From positions 113,927 to 177,926 of the forward strand of contig PYST01000044.1 of assembly GCA_003049485.1 (NCBI GenBank): 64,000 bases of DNA, given 5' to 3'. The notes under the pieces are model-generated. The model saw only the letters and a program-made list of their open reading frames with translations. It was not told the origin of the DNA and searched no databases. A program made the translations under genes and the position numbers. This DNA is from Ophioceras dolichostomum. Lineage: Eukaryota > Ascomycota > Sordariomycetes > Magnaporthales > Ophioceraceae. Of this stretch, positions 20,341 through 32,876 are shown one piece after another. The first letter of the stretch is position 1; each line of letters opens with the position of its first letter.

Positions 20341-22446
20341 AGGCGCCTGCCAAGACTGGCCGAACAGCCAGCGGTCACTTTTTTTTTGCAGGTTACCACA
20401 TGCCAGATTATCGAACGCCGCCCGCGTCGCCCCTGAAGCTAGCAAACAGCAAGCAGGCAGCCACAGGCTGCACAACAGGTGGCCTTGTCGGCTGCTGTTG
20501 AATGGATGACAAACTCGCTCAGGTAACAAGGGGCATTTCGGAATTTCCCACTCTCGTTCCCGCGACGCATCAATGGGTCCCACTATCACCCACCACCACC
20601 TTTGCTTTTCTCCTCTGTTTCTTTTGTTGTTGCGTCTCGTTCGTCCGGTCTTTTTGGTTGCCCAAGGCCGACTCATCACACGGTCTCGGCGCAAATTTTT
20701 GACAAGTCGGCCTGCAGCATGCCATTCGCCATGTTGTTGTCTGCGACGATCCCTCTGAGACCTGCCGTTTACAGTGTCCCAGGCTTTTTCAATAGCCCCA
20801 GTCGAGCTGAATGTTTTGTGAGAGACAACCGCCCAACGCGCAACGCCTCCAAAACCCACATACTACACGCCGCCACCACCACCACCCATGGTACATCCCA
20901 CTTTGACTCCACGCCGGCCGAGCCGGATGGGATAAGCCATGATTTCCACGACGAACCTCCTTCTTCCCTTGCCACTTGCAAGGATAATCCTGCTCGATTT
21001 GTGTCTGTCAAGCGAGGCCAGGTAACAATCATCAGGCGAAGAGAGGGCTGATGCCGGCTGCTAGGTGTGGAGGCGGGGAAAAGCTGAGAGAGCCGGCCCC
21101 ATCAACCGCCAGTATATTCCGAATACGGACGGGGCTTCTTTTCAAGGTTGATCAAGATAAGGTTAGAGATCAGCGGATGCAAGACATTGCATTCAGCTCG
21201 TATGTGCTAGCTTTGTAATTTAAACAGTCATACATATCCCTATCAAGCCCGGTTTATCCCCCGGTTCGACTCGTAGACATTCAAGGAGATAGGGCTGCTT
21301 GCCAAATAGAGAAGCTTAGCTCGAAGCGTTCGATTGTTTCCTCTCAAGCAAGGCAATACCCCTTTCCCTTTTCTCATTCTTTACACTTTTCCCGTGGGAT
21401 TCTTACTCGTGTGTCTTCGGCCTTCCATTTCCGAACCAAGGAATATGGAGGGAGGATCCCCCACCCGTTCGGTTTGCCAATATTTCGGACGGAGGCCGTA
21501 GTGTTGTCGGACGACGGCGAGCTCCACGATTTTACATTTTCTAACCTCGGTCTCTTTTCCCCGGTCTCTTCGACAAGCATTTGATACCAGACCACTCACT
21601 CGCACACGCACACTCACAATGTGCCATCCATGGCGCTGGACGCCAACTCGGGAAGGTGGGAGAGGGGTTTGGTGGTAGTGGTTGGAAAACTGGGGGGCGA
21701 AGAGTACGACTGTAGCAGTATTCTGGTAGACTTCCCTCTTGGAAAGACACTGCCAAACCATGGCAAGGTTTGGACGACTTCTCTCACCGTATGTTCTGCC
21801 AACCCAGGACGGGCATGTTTTTCAACCATGGGAAAGGCGATGCGCGCCTGCCTTCTCTACTATCTCGCATTCCCAAAATGATATTCTTATGTCTCCGGTC
21901 ACCTGTGCACTGGTCACTAGTATAGCCCACCAGCTGCCGAATTAGGAAAGATGCCAAGTCGAAGTACGCAAATGATGTAAGTGGCGCATGGCGCTCTTGT
22001 GTGTCCTCATGTCTTACAGCTGCGGCACATCTAAGACATGTTGGAGTCGTATTGCCTAGCTTACTCTCCAGGTCCGGCTGTGCTATATACTCCCGCCTCT
22101 TTCCCTCATCCTGCGGGCAGCACACAAACCCACAGAACTGGAAACCTGCCAGTGTTACCTATAGTACTTTGTAAAACCCTCCCATCACGAGACCACACAG
22201 GCAGGGCAGGTCACGGTGGATGCGTTGATCGGATTCTATTTTGGCCGTTGTTCGGTGCGGGAATGGGTCATCATCCCTCATGGTAGAAAAAGACGCACGC
22301 TAGCTCATTGTGTAAAGTCTCATGGGGAACACTGCTTCTCCCACTTGGGCAAACAGTCCATTCGTACTTGCCATTATCATTCCCTCACGTGGACCCCTCA
22401 ACACGCACCCTTAGGTGCTCTCGTCATTCGCACGTCCACAGAAGCC

Positions 22447-23013
22447 TCAGTCTGTAAGCAGTGTTCCCTTGATGACTCCGGGTTCGCCAACGCAGACCAT
22501 ATCGTCCGAGTGCACCGCCGGGCAAGTGATCCATATCTCGGCCATGCCGACTATGTACGCGGGCCTGCATGACGACGAGTTTGTCAGATCCCGGACTTCC
22601 TCCTCTGAAAGTTACTTGAGAGAGCAAGTGAACCCAGTGGTCAGCACTTACGAGCTGTTCTCACAGGTAACCGTCTGGTTGACGGACACAAAGGCCATAT
22701 CCATGTTGATCTGCATCTTGAGTTGCAACTTCTTATCCGCCGGTGTCCCATCGATGGTGCAGAGGCTGTTGTACAGCAGGCGACAGGTCAGGGACTCGGT
22801 CGTATTTGTCACTGTGTTCCCGAGCGTGAACCAAGCCGTCCCAGCCCCGTCGTTCACGGCCGAGTATGTGAGGTTGAGGTTGTTGACTGTCCAGCTGGGG
22901 ATGAGGGCCGCAACAGCACCGGGGCAGTCGGAGGCCGATGGGGGTGGGGGTGCAAACGCCAGCGCTAGCGCGGGCGCTAGGATACCGGCATATGGGACTA
23001 TTGAACGCCGCAT
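22447..23013 (-). CDS. Small secreted protein of unknown function (two exons)
   Basis: Exon 1 is 22652-23013 and exon 2 is 22447-22564. The 87-base intron (GTAAGT donor, ATGCAG acceptor) joins in phase to give 159 residues. The start at 23013 was chosen because it begins a clean signal peptide (MRRSIVPYAGILAPALALAF); longer upstream frames add unlikely sequence. The mature part has IPSWTVNNLNLTYS, FTLGNTVTNTTESLTCRL and VSVNQTVTC, with several N-glycosylation sites and paired cysteines. Exon 2 adds YIVGMAEIWITCPAV and GVIKGTLLTD. The arrangement resembles a lineage of small secreted ascomycete proteins without assigned function. An effector-like or wall role is only a possibility. Confidence 0.7.
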
Positions 23014-25096
23014 CGCGTTATCGCCGTCGTGGGGGCGGAGGTGTGACGGGCCCTGTGAGGGGGAATATGTGCGGAACCGGACGAGAGTAATGGCTATGTC
23101 CGCGAATAACTCGACCAGCAGCCCTTCACGACCGTACCATGCGCAGAAGTGCCAGATATGATGGACTGAAGCAGGAAGCGGAGAGGTGCCAAGTCGCCTT
23201 ATAGGCTCTGACTCGGCCATACGCGTATTGTCCAGCACCACCGCCCAGTATTACCGCCATGCCGTGATCGACTCCGAACTTGGCCATCGATCCGGCCTGC
23301 CTAGGTAGCCAGGGGCAATATCGCACTCCCACCAACCAAGCCAACTACCCCGCACGTCACAGATGTCTGGCCGTCGGCACCTTGATGGCCGGCGATGATC
23401 TTCAGGATTTCCATGCCCGGGAAGAACGGAGGATTCAGTTCGCCGTCTTTTATCCGATATGACATGCGTTACTACCCAGCAACTGTGCCGACTACCGGCA
23501 GTGCCGCCGGTTAATGTAACCGTGAGCTACTATGGATTGATGGATGGCACTCCTGCATCTTGTCGAGGCCTTTTGCCCTCTGCGACCCTCCACTCACCTC
23601 ATAGCACAGCATCTATGCTTCTATGTCTCGGCCCTGCATGGGAATCCGGCAGCTTCCGGACACAACACAACAAAACGAACATCATGCATATAATCCATGA
23701 ATGGAACTTGTTATCAGTGGTTGCCCAAGAATCCGGTCTACATCCATCGGCCTCTTCTTTCTGAGGCCACGCAGTTTCGGGAATGTGTTCTCATTTTTAC
23801 AGCTTGGGATAGGATGCACAGCGATGACCCCTACTAATTAACGACCAAAACGCTTCCAAGACTTAGTACCCGTAGCACTCTACAAAAGGATATCGCGAAA
23901 GGCATCATCAAGTTGGCCGGCCCAGCCTGTGAACATAATACTATTGATATTGCATCAAGGTGACGTGGTTGAACACTAGGCCCCTATGATGCTGCAAATG
24001 AAACAAGAAGAAGCAATCCGAGAAAATCAACGAATATGAGAGCTGCTGGGTGAAAGGCTGAATAGGATTTGTATAGGCGGCAATTCAAGGGGCGAATGTC
24101 GAGCCTGTACTCCATCGACTTCCAGCAGAAATTTTGTATTCCCGAAATTATCTGGTAACCAACCAAGCAAGGAACATCATTGCAGGGAACCGGACAGGGA
24201 TGAATCTGACCACGACTACCATTGCTGATAACTGGAGATCCCGACTTTAGGAGCTTCAAATACGATTAGAAGTTGTCCTCTCGCACTAGCGAGAATATTA
24301 GATGTCCCTGAGGTCCGAGCCGGCCGACAATCGTCGGCCGAGAACTCCTCGGGGGGGTCACGTGCTCACTACCGGGTATAACCTAGCAACATGTCTAAAC
24401 GACGGAGCCAACCATGACCCAGACAGGTGCCTCGGCGACAGCACGTGCATCGTACAACTGGTTCAACGGCGACGCCAAGACACAAAACGACCACCCACGA
24501 TTGCAACCCCGGCCATGATAAGGCACATAGCCAGCCATCGTATGCGGCACCAGCATGCATGCCTCGTTCCCAGTGTTCCAATATTCGGGGTGTTCTGGAA
24601 CTATTTCCCCCTCCACCCCTCGCACCACACACCAACGCACTTCCCCTCTCGCCTTCCCCTCCTCATCCCCTGGCCCTTTAGAACGGTTGAGGCAGCGGGA
24701 GTGCTCTATCCTCGGTATAAGATTGGCCAATTCGTTCCTCGCCAAGACATCAGAAGTCCAGGAAGTCCTCGTTGGAAGTACCTGTTCGCCGTCGTCAACC
24801 GCGACCCAGGGCCCTGGGTCTAACTCTTCTGAGAAATAACCTTGCAGGGCAACCACTCCGGCGTCGGCCTCGGTGACCCTTTGGAGCTATCCGCATCATG
24901 TCGGCCGACTACTCCGACCAATGACAGGGTTGTGAGCTCGGGGACGCCGTGTGGTGCCTTTAAAAGAGCTACTCCCCGGAGCTCAGGAGCTTCAAGAGCT
25001 ATGTCTTCTCCTGCGTCGCACCAGCCAGCTCCTCCTCACCCCTCTCCGCCCTCGTCATCTTCCTCGAGCTCTGCCAGTCCTCGAACGACCGTCAGG
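23014..25096. other. Intergenic between divergent genes
   Basis: Upstream of the small secreted protein (minus) and of the GDPD gene (plus). No gene is supported. A TTTAAAAG box lies at 24959-24966. Confidence 0.5.
24959..24966 (+). promoter_or_regulatory. TATA-like box of the GDPD gene
   Basis: TTTAAAAG about 130 bases upstream of the chosen ATG. A CT-rich segment follows before the start. Confidence 0.35.
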
Positions 25097-26480
25097 ATGC
25101 ACGCTACACAGCTTCACGCTGCCCTGACTGGGCTGATGTTCGCCGCCCTGGGCCAGGACGTCCATGCCCACACGACAAAACCGGCCACTGGAAGCCACGG
25201 TCCCGTGAAGAGCGTGCAGCTCGGACCGAGGCCGTACTGGCTCATCGATAACATGGACGATGGCTGGCTCAAGACGAAGCTCAACTCGTGCAAGGAGAAG
25301 CGCTTCAAGCCAACCGCCTTCTCCATCGGCCACAGGGGCGGCGGGACGATGCTCATCCCGGAGCACACGCTCGAGTCTCACCTGGCGGGTAAGATCATAA
25401 GAAGTCTCATTCATGCCCCCCTTTCGGCATTCCCTTCATTTCTCAACACCGACTCCGGAAAGTGGATGCGTGATGGACCACTAACAACCTGGTTCAGGAG
25501 CTCGAATGGGAGCGGGCATACTCGAGTGCGACGTGACCTTCACCTCGGACGAAGAGCTCGTCTGCCGCCACTCGCAGTGCGACCTGCACACCACCACCAA
25601 CATCGTGGCCGTCCCCTCGCTCAACGCCAAGTGCACAACCCCGTTCAAGCCCGCCAACGCGACGGCCGGCACGCCGGCGACGGCCAAGTGCTGCACCAGC
25701 GACATCACGCTCGCCGAGTACAAGTCGCTCTGCGGCAAGATGGACGGCGCCAACATCTCGGCGACCAACCCGCAGGACTACCTCCTCGGCACGCCCCGCT
25801 ACCGGTCGGACCTCTACTCCGGCGAGTGCCCCACGCTCCTGAGCCACAAGGAGTCCATCCAGCTCATCGAGGGGCTGGGCCTCCAGCACACGCCCGAGCT
25901 CAAGGTCCCCGAGGTGACGATGCCGTTCAGGAACGGCTCCTTCACGCAGGAGAAGTACGCCCAGAAGATGATCGACGCGTACCGCGCCGCCGGCGTCCCT
26001 CCGAAGCGCGTCTGGCCCCAGAGCTTCGAGTACCCGGACCTGCTGTACTGGATCAGGGCCGAGCCCGAGTTCGCCAGGCAGGCCGTGTTCCTGGACGAGA
26101 CGGGCGACACGGACGACACGTTCCCCTACGCGGTGGGGAACCTGACGAAGCGCGCCGCGGCCGGGGTGAAGATCGTGGCCCCTCCCCTCCCCTACCTCGT
26201 CACGATCGAGAAGGGCAAGATAGTTCCATCTGTGTACGCCAAGGAGGCGAAGAGGCTCGGCTTGGAGATCATCACCTGGACGCTGGAGCGGTCGGGTTTC
26301 CTCGGCGACGGCTCGCACGGCGGCTACTACTACGCCTCGATCGCCAACGCAACGGATAACGACGGTGACGTGTTCAACATGGTGCACGTTCTGGCGCAGG
26401 ATGTGGGCGTCCTGGGCATCTTCTCGGACTGGTCGGCCACGGTTACTTACTACGCCAACTGCTTCGGGTTGTTCCCATGA
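25097..26480 (+). CDS. Secreted glycerophosphodiester phosphodiesterase family protein
   Basis: Exons 25097-25388 and 25498-26480, with a 109-base intron (GTAAGA...TTCAG), give 424 residues. The ATG at 25097 starts a signal peptide (LHAALTGLMFAALGQDVHAH). An in-frame ATG lies upstream but would precede it with a Pro/Ser-rich segment. The GDPD catalytic set is present: FSIGHRGGG (H79, R80), PEHTLES, then GAGILECDVTF (E107, D109) and CRHSQCDL (H122), with later barrel segments EIITWTLERSG and GILGIFSDW-like VGVLGIFSDWSAT. Many cysteines and NAT/NGS sites fit secretion. Such enzymes split glycerophosphodiesters into glycerol 3-phosphate and an alcohol, here probably outside the cell for phosphate or choline scavenging (inference). 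Confidence 0.88.
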
Positions 26481-27134
26481 TGGTCTGGAGGCCTGAACTA
26501 TTACAATGAAAACGCTGATGTTATGTAATTGATGATCAAGTAATGAGGAATCCTTCTCCACAAGGTCGAAGAGGGTAGCCCTCGTAGAAGGAATTATTGA
26601 AGTAATAAGAAATCATCATCGCGAATTAATCATCTCCACTGATGATTCGACAAGTGATCCGCACTTTTTTTTGGTCCTCCCCACTTCCTAATCCATCGCC
26701 CCTGAGGCGTGACTCGCCATGCAGCGGAATGCATCATTTGATGCTGCCCGATGCTGCCCACCGTCGTACTGAAAAGCCTGCATCCTCTCCTGGATCCAAC
26801 GGTAGGAACCAGGACCGATGGTGTAGTTGGTTATCACGTCAGTCTAACACACTGAAGGGCGCAAGTTCGAGCCTTGCTCGGTTCATTGTTTTTTGGATCT
26901 GTCTTTTGTTCTGCTATTTCATTTTTGTTGCGTTTTGCTACTTGGGACATATTGCTCATGATGCACTGAGCTTCAGTAGATGCGCATCAGTGTAACCTGG
27001 AAAAAAAAAGAATTAGTTACTACTAATGAATACGGATTACCTCATCGCTTGCCTGCCAGCGCAAGAAGGCTCAGCGTAGAGTAAGTAGACGGCTCTCCTT
27101 CCCATCCGCTCCATCGCTCGCAAAACTCCCGTCA
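26481..27134. other. Intergenic with a tRNA gene
   Basis: The stretch between the 3' ends of the GDPD and GH115 genes holds tRNA-Val and otherwise nothing recognised. Confidence 0.7.
26812..26885 (+). tRNA. tRNA-Val (AAC)
   Basis: A 74-base cloverleaf. Acceptor stem GGACCGA pairs with TCGGTTC (one G-U), the D-arm is GTGTAGTTGGTTATCAC, anticodon stem TCAGT pairs with ACTGA around loop CTAACAC (anticodon AAC), and T-arm GCAAG-TTCGAGC-CTTGC is perfect. There is no intron. A T-run just downstream (TTTTTT, about 26888-26893) fits a Pol III terminator. Confidence 0.93.
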
Positions 27135-30100
27135 TCACCACAACCCAACAACAGCCACCCACCCAACAACCCCAAGCACCACCAACCCCTTCCATCCCAC
27201 CACCGCCCCCATCACTCCATGCCCAAACTTCCTACCGACAGCTTCACTCGTCACCGCACCACTACTTGCCCCCGACCACGAGGACGAACCCTGAACCGCC
27301 AAAGCGTCATTCCCCGCCCCGCCCACCGTCCCCACGACATTAACAAAGCTCGTCTGGTTATACACCCCGACCTCATCCCTCCCCACCAAGAAGCTCTCCG
27401 GCGGGCCCAGATACGACGGCCTCACGCCCCCCAGGTCGACCACGACCTTCTGCACGATCAGCGACGGCATCAGCGCCCATATCCTCAGCTTGTGGTGCCC
27501 CTCGCTCGCGACTCCAAACCTCGAGGTCGTCACGTTGCCGTACCGGCCCCACACGGCGTCCGCCACCGCGTAGCCCCATCCGGGCGGCAGGTTCGCGCCG
27601 ACCGTCGCGCCGACGGGCGTCACGAGCGTCGGTGGAGGAGACGCTGCGGCGGAAGAGGCGGCGGGAAACAGTGACACCGCGTAGGCGAGGGGGTTGTGGT
27701 CGCCTAGGTAGTTGTGCGTGGGCGAGATGAACACCGTGACGTTCACGGCGGAGTGGTTCGTGAACAGGTACAGATCGTACTCCAGCGCGGGCGCCTCCTC
27801 GACGGTGACCTTCTCCGCGCTCATGGGCCAGAGCCCCACGCCCGACGAGGTGCGCCCGTAGTTCGCGAAGGTGTGGTAGCTTAGGTTCTGAAAGGAGGAA
27901 GAAGATGTGGTGGGCGGCGGGACGACGCGCTGGTAGTGCGCGCCCTCGATGCTGACGGCGCCGTCGGCCTCGACGAAGCCGGAGGTGTAGTTGGACGGCA
28001 ACGCCCTGTTCACGACGGGGACTTGCACGATGGGCAGGGGGAAGCCGTATTTGTCCTTGTCGCGGCACGGGGTGGTGATATTGATGTTGACGAGCGTGGA
28101 GCTGGGCGCTTTTGGGGCTAGGGACCAGTCGATCGAGATGTAGACGCGCGTGTCGCCTCCGCTGCCGTGGGGCGTACCGGGGCCGACGGAGCCGGTGTAT
28201 TGCGAGAGCTTGACGTAGGGCTGGACGGGGGCGGCGTTCCAGACGCACGATTTCGTGCCGCGGGAGAAGACGTCGAAGTAGCGCGTAATGGGGCCGTAGG
28301 GGTCCATGGGCGGGACTTTGAGGGTGTTACCCGAGTTGTCGTGGTATTTGTCGTCGCCTTGGATGGTCGCGTTGGAGCCCTCGACGCCGACGCCGACTTG
28401 GCCCGCGAGCGAGACGAAGGCGGTTTGGACGTAGCGGACGTCGGGGAGGGTGTTGCGCATGGGCTGCTGCCAGTAGCCATCGTAGCCGAGGTGGGTTTCT
28501 TGGGAGTTGGAGCATTAGCCGACGGTCAAGAGTGAGCAGGGAGGGTAAAGGAGAGAGGGGTGACATACGATCCATCATGTGCTCCCACTTCCCGTCAAGC
28601 ATCTTATTCCAGCGAACCGTCAAGTTCGCATCATCGTCCGACGCGGCCAACATATCCCGGATCACATCATTCGCCGAGTTCCTCTTCTGCCCAGCGTACA
28701 GCTGGTTCCTAGCAGCCCAGATCTGGATCTTGTACAGAATCTCCCCTCCCAGAATCGGATGGAGCACCATCTGGAAGAACGACGGCTTGTACGCCTCAGG
28801 CAGGCTGTCGTACACCGTCTGCGCCCGAACGTGCAGCACGGCCCACTGCTCCAGCACGGCGTCGGCCTCGCGGTAGTGCAGGACTGAGTACGTGTTGGGC
28901 TCAACGAGCTCAAACTTGCGCCGGGCGGCATACATGGCGTAGGTCATCATGATGTCGGCGATGGCTTCGGAGTACTGGGCCCCGAACTCGCGCGTCACCC
29001 AGGCACGCGCCCATTTGAGCGTGTCGTCGACCCCCCACGTCTTGGCGTCGTACGCCATGTCGAAGAAGTGGCTGATAGGGATCTCCTGCGACTTGATGTC
29101 GCCGACGTTGACGACCCAGATCCGGTCCGCGCCGCGGGCGTAGGCCATGTGCATCTATAGCAGGCTTGTTAGTTACCAGCCAGACAAGCCGCAAAGGGAA
29201 GCGACTTCGTCACTTACCTGCTCAGCGGTCTTCGACAGCTGCACCGTGTTCACCCACTTATAATCCCTCGGGTCGCCAACATAGTCAAAGTGGTAGTACA
29301 CACCCGCTCCTCCCGCCCTACTCGTCTCGTTCTTCAAAGGGAAGCGCCTGACATTCCCCCAGTTGTCATCAGCCCACAGCAGGGTAATGTCATCCGGTAC
29401 GCGCAGACCCTCAAAGATGTATGTCTGCACCTCCTTGTAAAGACACCACGCCTGCGGGAACTGGGTGCGGTTGAGCCCCAAACCTTGCTCAATGATCTGC
29501 GCCTGGTTTTCGACAAGCGTCTGCAGCATCGTGACGATCTTGTCGACGCCCAGCCCCGAAATAGCCGTGTCGCCCGTGCCGCGCATGCCCATCGTCCACA
29601 GCGAGTTGCGCGCATAGGGTTTCGCCCGCCGCACGCCGTACCGGAAGTAATCGTCGATTGTGTTGTTGTTCAGATTGTACGCCCAAGGGCCCTTGTAGAA
29701 TGTGCCGAACTCGTTCTGGGCGCGCATGAGGGGCTCCGTGTGCGACGTGCCCATGACGATCTCGTACGCGTCGGCTAAGGGTTGGTTGGCCGGGTCGTCG
29801 ACGGGGAACATGGTGCCCCACAGAGCGGGCCAGAGGTAGTTCGCGCGGTTCCGGAGGAGGACCTCGAACACCAGCGCGTAGAACCTGTGCTCGTACCCGG
29901 CGCCGTAGGGCGTATCTGGCCAGTACTTTGACACCCAGCTGGACAGGTCGGGCTGCTCGTCGTTGATGAAGAAGCCGCGGTACTTGACTGACGGTGACAG
30001 CTGGACTTTCTTGTTAGGTAGCGCGAAGATGTTCTTGTTCGGCTTGGTAGGTACGTCGGCCCAGAAGTACCAGGGGCTGACGCCGATCTGCTCGCTGACG

Positions 30101-30798
30101 TCGTAGATGCCGTAGATGCTGCCGCGGGGGTCGCTGCCGGCGATGACGAGGCCGCGGGCCACACCGGGGATGGGGTTCGCCACGACCTGGCTGATGAAGG
30201 CTTCCCATTTCCCCTTGATCTCCGACACGTCTATAGCCTTGGAGGAGATCAGGCTATCGATCACTTCAGAGTGGCCGATTGTGCCGACGATGATCACGGT
30301 ATCGCTTGGGGAGGGGCTCGCATATGCAGGCCCGGGGAACTGGGATGTGCCGGTTGTCGAGAACTAATATCGCAGGCAGACGCGGTGAGTGGTTTGATCC
30401 GATGCCAACGGACACGCTTCCTTAACTTAGCCGGCAACTCGAGAGATGGCGTGACCTCCTCGCCAGGGCGAAGCCAAGCCCGCACTTACATCGGTGTTGT
30501 TCATGTTATTAATCGGGTTGTATGTGTAGGACGCCGGCGCGGATCCGCTGATGCCATTGCTGATGGTATAGTTTGTCCCCGTCACTTTTCCGAAATCCAC
30601 AGCCAAATCGTTGGCCGCGCGAATGACACCCCAATATTCATTGGGGGAGACCCGGATCTGACCAGCCGTGATCGACCCGCCCGCGATCTGGAGGTTGTTC
30701 GCTGCGCTCGTGAAGCTGATTATGGGCTTCTGGCCCAGGGCGGAGACCTGTGTGGCCAGTGCGGACAGGGTGAGGAGCCCGAGGGAAGGGAGCTGCAT
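27135..30798 (-). CDS. Glycoside hydrolase family 115, xylan alpha-1,2-glucuronidase
   Basis: Four exons (30490-30798, 29218-30363, 28569-29154, 27135-28498), with phases agreeing at all three joins, give 1134 residues. The start is the ATG at 30798; an upstream TTG is not used. The signal peptide is LPSLGLLTLSALATQVSA. Family segments in order: YGIYDVSEQIGVSPWYFWAD, KYRGFFINDEQPDLSSW, LRNRANYLWPALWGTMFPVD, GMRGTGD, TLLWADDNWGNVRR, GADRIWVVNVGDIKSQEIPI and THLGYDGYWQQP. GH115 enzymes remove (4-O-methyl)glucuronic acid from xylan. The C-terminus ends in a Ser-rich stretch plus about 20 hydrophobic residues (GLVVLGVVGWVAVVGLW), so it may be GPI-anchored. A TATATTATAT box lies about 255 bases upstream. 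Confidence 0.93.
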
Positions 30799-31050
30799 CG
30801 TGAAGTCCAAGGGGGCGCCTGGCGCCGCGGCACACTCGTGGCCAAGCTCGAGAGGAAGGAGAATAGAGTTCGGAGGCTCGACCTCGCGGGACTACAGGGT
30901 CAACGCGCCTTGGAGGCTTGACTTCCAAGAAAGGGAGGAACACTAAGAAAGGGAGGGAGAGTAGGTAGCACGCACGGGCGCTCGAGAAGCAAAATCCTCA
31001 ACACCACTCAGAGCGCGTCGAGGAGAAGACCCGCAAGGGGCAGGGGCCGT

Positions 31051-31060
31051 TATATTATAT
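31051..31060 (-). promoter_or_regulatory. TATA-like box of the GH115 gene
   Basis: ATATAATATA on the minus strand, about 255 bases before the ATG. Confidence 0.4.
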
Positions 31061-31180
31061 CCAGGGCCCTGGGAACGCTGATCGCAAACCCACCTTTTTG
31101 TCACCAACTTCATGTCACCGTGAACGGAGCCATACCAGGAACAGCAAGAGCTCTCCCAAGCATCCCCATGGAAAAATAGA

Positions 31181-31349
31181 TTAAAACAGTGGTAAGACGG
31201 CTGCAGCGGAACGCGCATCGCGGTTGAGGTCGTATTTGAGTGCCAAGATGGAACGGCGGGCGCGGGAGGAGGGGGTTCTTGATGGGATCATTTTGGAGAC
31301 GGATGCGCTCTATGATGTGTTCCTGGGGGCAAAACCCATCGACGAGTAG
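31181..31349 (+). other. Short orphan open frame, possible gene fragment
   Basis: The frame reads AAAERASRLRSYLSAK and then MERRAREEGVLDGIILETDA with an acidic end and TAG at 31347-31349. The only ATG is at 31248. Its amphipathic, charged composition looks more protein-like than other frames here. It could be the last exon or a remnant of a gene, but no upstream exon was found. Confidence 0.25.
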
Positions 31350-32876
31350 CGACAGCTCTTAATCGTCCGGGTTGGCGGATAAAAGGACCACCGAGCGATT
31401 CCAAGAAGCAAACGCTAGTGCGCCAAGTTCACTGGCAGGTCGGTCTGTCCTCTGTTTACCTGGGCTGGTCACTAAGAAGCTTTTCCCGGAAGCGATCGCG
31501 CGAGGGTTTTGTCGATCGAGAGGAGAGGGAGGAGCGGGGGAACAAAGCATTGGAGAACAGGTGGGCTCGCGCGTTGGCGGCAACGGAGGGACGAAGAGCC
31601 GTCGTCCCAATGCACCTGGACTATGGCATGCGTCGAAGACCGCTCAATCATGGATCTTGCACTCTTGCTCGCGCGACTGCTCTTCCCAATTCCCTCCACA
31701 ATTGTGGACCAAGTAAAGAGCTCTGTTTCTCCGCATCGCCCTCACCTATCCCGAGATGCGGCCCTCAGGAGGTGAGTGAGATGCAGGTACAGCTCTCGAC
31801 GAAAGGCAGCGAAAGGAGGGGACAGTGCCACCCTCCCTCTCCCATGCTCGGCAAGATATGAAAGTGGAAGAGTGAGTATCGGGAATTCCCCAAACCAATT
31901 TGCTGCGGCTCCGTAGCTTGACTGAAATGAGAACAAGGAGAATGGAAACTCCCTCCGGCACGTTTCCAGCGAAAAAGCCTTGGAGTGGAAGAGCGGAGAG
32001 AGAGAGATCTCCAACGAGCGAGCGACGCCCAAGTGCGGAGCCGGAGCTATTGGGAAACGCGGGGGAATTGACGTCTTGGTGCCTTTGTGGGGCACCATCG
32101 CATTTAGCCGTGAAGAAACCAAGTCGGCGGGCGGGGAGCATGTACTTCCATGTCCTCACCAGGCCCGCCCAGAACACTCGTGAGCCCCGAGGCTTCAGGT
32201 TTGTGGTAGAACCTGTTCAGGGCGAGTCCATCGACTGACCCTCGAAAGGCAGTTCTGTGGCGGGAAGCTGGACATCTGCTCAGTGTGGAAAGTAGTATCT
32301 GCCCAATGTCACCAGGACACCATCGCCTGAGGGGACACATTTTAGGTCGACAATTCAGGAAAGCACGACGTACATCAGGTCTCTTATCCACTTGACGGGC
32401 CGTTCTGTGTCACAGTTGGCACCAATTCCGACGCGCTCCTACTAGGTCTCGTTGATGATCCCGGGAACTGAATCACTGGCTCAAGAGACTTTTCGTCCAG
32501 AGGTCGACCCTTCTGGAAAGATTAATAAAGCAGGCAGAAGGAGGACAACAGAGCTAGAGCTCATGAATCGGATTGCATTTTCCTTTCTTAACTTACACGC
32601 GTTGCAACACCGGGGACCGCCCTATGTGTGGCGCGGAATGGAGCACCGGCAGAGCCAGGCACTGGTCAACGGTGATCTAAGAAAACACTTAGAATCAGCG
32701 CCGACCACTAATGATATTGGTCCACTGGGGTGTCCACCCACCATGTGATGTCTATATTCCCATTTTCGTCTCCGACCATCTCTAGTTCCATAGCAAGAAC
32801 AGTCGCGGAAGTCATCGAGGGCCACCGTCGTGCAGCGCACAACCGCCCAACGTCGTCCTCGGTCGGATAGGAATCG

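Larger units (their letters stand above)
18036..22446. other. Gene-poor stretch of about 4.4 kb
   Basis: It carries the promoter of the metalloprotease at its left end. Open frames here (for example 18353-18754 and 20083-20859, minus) have no domain-like composition and look like chance frames. Two tandem repeats lie at 19412-19463 and 20309-20340. No gene is supported; a non-coding transcript cannot be excluded. Confidence 0.5.
30799..32876. other. Intergenic: GH115 promoter and 3' side of the zinc-finger gene
   Basis: A TATA-type box lies at 31051-31060 for GH115. A short orphan open frame at about 31181-31349 (plus) is listed separately. I see nothing else supported. Confidence 0.5.

Noticed and set aside
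20083..20859. 258-codon minus-strand frame in the gene-poor stretch
   Set aside because: Composition looks random, it spans a 7-base tandem repeat, and no domain or splice structure supports it.
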